Shown one piece after another: positions 59,850 through 64,000 of a stretch of 64,000 nucleotides of DNA. Every line of letters begins with the position of its first letter. Positions within the stretch are counted from its first letter, which is position 1. The DNA comes from Bacteroides propionicigenes (GTDB taxonomy: Bacteria > Bacteroidota > Bacteroidia > Bacteroidales > Bacteroidaceae): the NCBI RefSeq assembly GCF_018390535.1, contig NZ_JAHBBW010000004.1:1-64000 (forward strand). Reading direction: 5' to 3'. A model generated the notes under the pieces. That model worked only from the letters and a program-made list of their open reading frames with translations, was not told the origin of the DNA and did not search any database. Both the position numbers and the translations under genes were made by a program.

Positions 59850-60884
59850 TTATTGAATACCTCTTTCACGAAGTTTCAATTGCCAATTCCATGCAGAACG
59901 TAAAGTATCTTCAATACCCACTTCTGCTTTCCAGCCTAATTCATTGTTAGCCAATTCCGGATTAGCCCACACCTTTTCAATATCTCCGGCACGACGACCC
60001 ACTATCTGATAGTTCAACTTCACACCGGTCGCTTTTTCAAATGCATTAATCAACTCTAAAACAGAAAGCCCCCGTCCCGTACCAATATTGAATACTTCCA
60101 CTTTTTCTTTTTGTTTCTTCTCCAATATACGTTGAATGGCTACAACATGAGCCTTTGCTAAATCTACCACATTGATGAAATCGCGAATACAAGAACCGTC
60201 AGGAGTATCATAGTCATCACCGAACACACTCAGTTTCTCACGGATACCGATAGCAGTCTGAGTAAGATATGGTATCAGGTTCTGCGGCACGCCGTTGGGC
60301 AGTTCCCCAAGCAAGGCTGTAGGATGAGCGCCAATCGGATTAAAGTAGCGCAACAAAATAGCATTAATAGGTGCACCGGAAGCAACTGTATCACGAACAA
60401 TCTCTTCGTTTATCTGCTTGGTATTCCCATAAGGCGACTCCGCTTTTTTGATAGGCGCCTCTTCTGTTACGGGAAGTTGATCCGGCTGACCATATACTGT
60501 ACAAGAAGAAGAAAATACAATACCTTCCACTCCATGTTTCGGCATCAGTTCCAGTAAGTTTATCAAAGAAACCAGATTATTACGATAATAAAGCAACGGT
60601 TTCTCTACGGACTCTCCCACAGCTTTACTTGCTGCAAAATGGATAATTGCTTTAATACCTTTATATTTGGTAAATATAGCATCAAGACCTGCATAATCCA
60701 AGCAATCCAACTTTTCAAATACAGGACGAATACCCGATACCTTTTCAATGTTATTTACGACATCTGCACTGGAGTTTGACAGATTATCGATAATAATAAC
60801 TTCATAACCTGCGTTCTGAAGTTCTACAACAGTATGAGAACCAATATAACCTGTTCCACCTGTAACCAAAATTTTTTCTTTCAT
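59850..60884 (-). CDS. galE: UDP-glucose 4-epimerase
   Basis: It interconverts UDP-glucose and UDP-galactose for galactose use and surface glycans. The 344-residue protein has the NAD-binding loop GGTGYIGSH (9-17), catalytic Ser in VFSSSCTVYG (about 123-132) and the Tyr/Lys pair in SPYGNTK (Y152, K156). It is a single-gene unit with a -7 box at 60926-60933 and a terminator at 59622-59655. Confidence 0.96.
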   Translation of the reverse strand: MKEKILVTGGTGYIGSHTVVELQNAGYEVIIIDNLSNSSADVVNNIEKVSGIRPVFEKLDCLDYAGLDAIFTKYKGIKAIIHFAASKAVGESVEKPLLYYRNNLVSLINLLELMPKHGVEGIVFSSSCTVYGQPDQLPVTEEAPIKKAESPYGNTKQINEEIVRDTVASGAPINAILLRYFNPIGAHPTALLGELPNGVPQNLIPYLTQTAIGIREKLSVFGDDYDTPDGSCIRDFINVVDLAKAHVVAIQRILEKKQKEKVEVFNIGTGRGLSVLELINAFEKATGVKLNYQIVGRRAGDIEKVWANPELANNELGWKAEVGIEDTLRSAWNWQLKLRERGIQ

Positions 60885-60925
60885 ATTAAAATAGATAATT
60901 TAGCTTTTAGGTTATCATTAGGCTA

Positions 60926-60933
60926 CAAATGTA
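60926..60933 (-). promoter_or_regulatory. -7 box for galE
   Basis: TACATTTG on the - strand matches TAnnTTTG, 41 bp before the start codon. Confidence 0.6.
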
Positions 60934-61024
60934 AGGAAATAAATTCAGAATACATATATACATGAAGGAGAAAATTAACTAAAGATTATCTTACCCCTAC
61001 CGTGTACGATAACTCCCCATAAAA

Positions 61025-61086
61025 CAAAATAAAGCGAAGAACCTACCCTCTGCTTTTATGGAGAGAGTAGTTTCCTCGCTTTATAC
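61025..61086 (-). terminator. Terminator of the rnf operon
   Basis: An imperfect stem (61029-61052 with 61061-61084; ends ATAAAGCGA and TCGCTTTAT) lies about 20 bp after the rnfA stop. On the - strand it is followed by TTTTGTTTT. The arm GCGAAGAACCT recalls the REP-like family. Confidence 0.75.
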
Positions 61087-61103
61087 TAATTCCCGGATAT
61101 ATC

Positions 61104-61682
61104 TTAGATTTTAACTACACCGGAGAAGCCCATAAATGCCATCGCCAACAAACCGGCTGTAATCAAAGCTATCGGAGTTCCCTGCATACCTTTCGGCACG
61201 TTTACCAGACTCATCTGTTCACGCAAACCTGCAAAAAGTGTCAATGCCAAGCCAAAACCAAGAGCAGTGGAGAATGCATAAACCACACCGGTCAATAAAT
61301 CATAGTCTTTCTGAATAACAAGGATAGCCACACCAAGGATACAGCAGTTCGTTGTAATCAGAGGCAAGAATACACCTAAAGCCTGATATAGAGAAGGAGA
61401 CACTTTTTTCAGGATAATCTCTACCATCTGCACCAATGCGGCAATCACAAGGATGAAGGTGATAGTTTGCAAATATCCTAAATCGAAAGCATCAAGCACA
61501 TACTTCTGAATGAGGAACGTTACGATTGTTGCAATAGTAAGCACAAATGCTACTGCCGCTGACATTCCTAACGCTGTCTCTACTTTCTTGGATACACCCA
61601 AAAACGGACAAATACCCAAGAATTGCGACAACACGATGTTATTGACAAAGATTGCCGAGATAAATATCAATATATATTCCAT
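61104..61682 (-). CDS. rnfA: Rnf electron transport complex subunit A
   Basis: This is an integral membrane subunit of the ferredoxin:NAD+ oxidoreductase ion pump (192 residues, six helices). It starts MEYILIFISAIFVNNIVLSQ, with FLGICPFLGVSKK and TNCCILGVAIL typical of RnfA/NqrE, including the conserved Cys residues. It is last in the operon, 29 bp after rnfE. Confidence 0.95.
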   Translation of the reverse strand: MEYILIFISAIFVNNIVLSQFLGICPFLGVSKKVETALGMSAAVAFVLTIATIVTFLIQKYVLDAFDLGYLQTITFILVIAALVQMVEIILKKVSPSLYQALGVFLPLITTNCCILGVAILVIQKDYDLLTGVVYAFSTALGFGLALTLFAGLREQMSLVNVPKGMQGTPIALITAGLLAMAFMGFSGVVKI

Positions 61683-61711
61683 AATATCAATTACTAATTA
61701 TGAATTACAAA

Positions 61712-62296
61712 TTATGCTTTCTTAAAGCTGTTAACCAATGCGATGAGATATCCCAAAGCAATGAACGCACCCGGAGCAAGGACAAATACCAACATTCCGT
61801 ATTCTTCGGGAAGAATCGTAAGGTTGAAAATCTTGCCTGTACCCAAGAATTCGCGAACAGCACCGAGCAAAGTCAATGCAATAGTAAAGCCTAACCCCAT
61901 ACCCAGACCGTCAAAAAGCGATGCCACCGGATTATTCTTGGCAGCAAAAGCTTCGGCACGTCCTAATACAATACAGTTTACCACAATCAACGGGATAAAC
62001 AAGCCTAATGTTGCATAAAGCGCAGGAACATAAGCTTGCATCACCATTTGCAGCAGAGTTACGAATGATGCAATTACAACAATAAAGGAAGGAATGCGCA
62101 CCATGTCCGGAATTAAGTTCTTAATAGCCGAAATTACCACATTAGAACAGATGAGCACAAACATTGTAGCCAATCCCATGCCCATACCGTTGATAGCGGA
62201 CGAAGTAGTACCCAAGGTAGGACACATACCAAGCAGGAGCACAAACGTAGGATTCTCTTTAATAATCCCGTTCATCAATACTTTAAAATTATTCAT
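61712..62296 (-). CDS. rnfE: Rnf electron transport complex subunit E
   Basis: This is an integral membrane subunit (194 residues, six helices), paralogous to RnfA. It has NPTFVLLLGMCPTLGTTSSA (about 16-35) and IVVNCIVLGRAEAFA (about 104-118), the usual RnfE/NqrD motifs with paired conserved Cys. It lies 15 bp after rnfG. Confidence 0.95.
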   Translation of the reverse strand: MNNFKVLMNGIIKENPTFVLLLGMCPTLGTTSSAINGMGMGLATMFVLICSNVVISAIKNLIPDMVRIPSFIVVIASFVTLLQMVMQAYVPALYATLGLFIPLIVVNCIVLGRAEAFAAKNNPVASLFDGLGMGLGFTIALTLLGAVREFLGTGKIFNLTILPEEYGMLVFVLAPGAFIALGYLIALVNSFKKA

Positions 62297-62311
62297 ATCT
62301 CTACTCCTTTC

Positions 62312-62947
62312 TTATTTAGCACTGATAGAATCAGTGAGTTCAACTTTAATAGTAGCTCCCGTAGCACTATCTGCCGTATTTTGACCAGCATATGCAGCAT
62401 ATGCAACATTCACGGCATTCAAAAACGCACGTGAAGTAATGGTAGAAGCTGTAATAGCGTCCACTTTACCACCGTCTTTACTTACAGTCAGAGGAGCTTC
62501 TCCCGGATTCATACCGGTAATATCTCCCTTATTTCCTTTCTTGAACCAATCTGCGGCTTTGGAACCTAATCCCGGAGTTTCCACATGCGACAGCAAAGAG
62601 TAATCAATAATCTTACCTTCAGCATCGAAACCTACCAGAACCTTCAGTTCACCACCGAAGCCCATAGAAGTTGCTTCAACAGCTGCACCGATGAATTTAC
62701 CTTCTTTTGTGGCAGGATATACAGAGTATTCAACACCGTTCACCTCTTGAGTTTTCTTTTCTGCAATCGGATCATTATCAAAACCCGGAACTACGGCACT
62801 CACAGCATCACTCAATGTCTTGGCATTGGCTTGTGCGATAGGTTCCTTCGTCAGTTCGTTTACATAAGCCAGCAATGCTACGGAAATAGCAGTAACGCCC
62901 GTAAGTACCAGCAACATATTCTTTAAGGATGATTCTAACTTTTTCAT
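62312..62947 (-). CDS. rnfG: Rnf electron transport complex subunit G
   Basis: This is a membrane-anchored flavoprotein (211 residues) with one N-terminal helix (about 9-29) and an extracytoplasmic FMN domain. FMN is expected to be bound covalently to Thr169 in the DAITASTITS motif (163-172; family S/T-G/A-A/S-T). Its start overlaps the rnfD end by 4 bp, indicating coupled translation. Confidence 0.95.
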   Translation of the reverse strand: MKKLESSLKNMLLVLTGVTAISVALLAYVNELTKEPIAQANAKTLSDAVSAVVPGFDNDPIAEKKTQEVNGVEYSVYPATKEGKFIGAAVEATSMGFGGELKVLVGFDAEGKIIDYSLLSHVETPGLGSKAADWFKKGNKGDITGMNPGEAPLTVSKDGGKVDAITASTITSRAFLNAVNVAYAAYAGQNTADSATGATIKVELTDSISAK

Positions 62948-63936
62948 TTCTTCTTCGCTACCTCCCCAAAGCGTTTAGGTTTAACATATGTGTTGATTAG
63001 CGGAGTGAACGCATTCATAATAAGAATAGCGAATGACATACCTTCCGGATATGCACCGAACAAACGGATAATTACCGTCAACAGACCGATACAAACACCG
63101 TAAATCAACATTCCCTTATGGCTCATCGGAGAAGTTACATAGTCCGTAGCCATGAAGACAGCACCCAGCATCAAACCACCGGACAACAGCTGCACCACCG
63201 GAGATACATAAATTTCCGGATTAACCATATACATAATGCCGGAGAAAACAAACACCGTAGCCAGAATAGAAACAGGAATATGCCATGTAATAATCTTCTT
63301 CCACAACATATAAGCCAATCCCAGCAACAAAGCCAATGCGCTGACTTCACCCAAGCAACCGCCATTATTACCAATCAGCAAGTCAAAAGATGCGGGAATA
63401 TCACTTAATGACATACCCGGAGCGCCATTGATTACACCTTTCATAATAGCCAGCGGTGTAGCGGCAGTAGTAGCATCCGTATAGGCTGTCAACTGTCCGA
63501 CAGCTGGCCATGTAGTCATCTGCACCGGAAAAGAGAGCAACAGGAATACACGTCCTGCCAATGCCGGATTAAAAGGATTACAACCCAAACCACCGAAAGA
63601 CATCTTGCCCACACCGATAGCAAACAAAGCGCCCAAGATGATTATCCAGATAGGAAGGTTGGAAGGTAAATTAAATGCCAGCAACACACCGGTAATAACA
63701 GCAGAACCGTCACAGATGGTTGTGGTTTCTTTTTTCATCAGGAATTTGCCGATAGCCCATTCAAAGAACAAGCAGGCAGCTACGGAAGTAGCCGTAACAA
63801 TCAGTGCACCCAGTCCGAAAAAGTAAAGCGACACAAGAAATGCAGGAATCAATGCAATGAGCACGCCATACATATTCTTCTTCACGCTGTCACCACCGTG
63901 AACATGGGGCGAAAGGGATACGATTAATTTATTCAT
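62944..63936 (-). CDS. rnfD: Rnf electron transport complex subunit D
   Basis: This is a membrane subunit (330 residues, about nine or ten helices). It starts MNKLIVSLSPHVHGGDSVKK, has GLGCNPFNPALAGRVFLL (about 116-133) and the flavinylation site DATTAATPLA with predicted FMN-Thr160. It pairs with RnfG in the ion-pumping core. Confidence 0.95.
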   Translation of the reverse strand: MNKLIVSLSPHVHGGDSVKKNMYGVLIALIPAFLVSLYFFGLGALIVTATSVAACLFFEWAIGKFLMKKETTTICDGSAVITGVLLAFNLPSNLPIWIIILGALFAIGVGKMSFGGLGCNPFNPALAGRVFLLLSFPVQMTTWPAVGQLTAYTDATTAATPLAIMKGVINGAPGMSLSDIPASFDLLIGNNGGCLGEVSALALLLGLAYMLWKKIITWHIPVSILATVFVFSGIMYMVNPEIYVSPVVQLLSGGLMLGAVFMATDYVTSPMSHKGMLIYGVCIGLLTVIIRLFGAYPEGMSFAILIMNAFTPLINTYVKPKRFGEVAKKK

Positions 63937-63959
63937 AAGATTATACTAAATTAAATCTT

Positions 63960-64000
63960 TCATTTTTTTACTTGACGTGCACGTATCATTGCTCCTACCT
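63960..64000 (-). CDS. rnfC: C-terminal end of rnfC (partial, runs off the window)
   Basis: The last 12 codons visible read VGAMIRARQVKK then TGA, a basic end as usual for RnfC. The call rests mainly on position directly upstream of rnfD (23-bp gap). rnfB is expected further upstream, outside the window. Confidence 0.6.
   Translation of the reverse strand, partial: VGAMIRARQVKK

Overview
The window is a chromosomal segment of a Bacteroidales bacterium, most likely Bacteroides or a close relative. The evidence is the gene families (fimbrillin lipoproteins, TonB-dependent barrels, PorT-like barrel, Rnf complex, class III fructose bisphosphatase), the gene order of the ATP synthase operon, and repeated promoters with the Bacteroidetes -7 box TAnnTTTG, twice with TTTG exactly 19 bp upstream. 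No phage, complete insertion sequence, plasmid function or CRISPR array is visible. The species cannot be fixed from this alone.

Layout. 1-4.5 kb: three fimbrillin-family lipoproteins on the + strand, one fused to a GLUG repeat domain. 5-9.6 kb: GDP-mannose dehydratase and GDP-fucose synthase followed at once by a TonB-dependent receptor. 9.7-14.1 kb: AMP-forming acyl ligase, sulfatase and a surface protein of 16-residue repeats, converging on class III FBPase and an AspT-type transporter. 18-21.3 kb: a Gfo/Idh/MocA oxidoreductase and a secreted GH10 xylanase-esterase. 21.4-22.4 kb: a transposase remnant, tRNA-Arg(UCU) and an orphan 60-residue protein. 22.7-29.3 kb: an AbgT-type transporter, a response regulator and a 1453-residue double sensor kinase, all on the - strand. 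29.5-36.6 kb: prs, a 14-repeat MORN protein, then PBP1A-folK-kdsB-M16. 37.1-43.3 kb: pyrB, pyrI, flavin reductase, PorT-like barrel and glyA, converging on fhs. 44-49.3 kb: an outer-membrane barrel divergent from a histidine kinase/response regulator pair, and a small secreted protein. 49.3-59 kb: a Pif1-like helicase and the complete F1Fo ATP synthase operon (D-C-ORF-B-E-F-H-A-G). 59.8-64 kb: galE and rnfC(partial)-D-G-E-A.

Working together. Rnf and the ATP synthase form an ion-motive energy module. glyA and fhs feed one-carbon metabolism. gmd/fcl and galE make activated sugars for surface glycans; kdsB and PBP1A serve the envelope.

The most unusual content is (i) two intergenic arrays built on a strict 22-bp period that invert in the middle, (ii) a 49-bp perfect palindrome element plus REP-like palindromes and a second dispersed repeat, (iii) the tandem sensor kinase with a second, degenerate kinase half and an internal lipoprotein-like signal, and (iv) a set of phased TGTTAT repeats between the kinase operon and the divergent barrel gene. 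None of these amounts to a proven new system; they are the best leads here.
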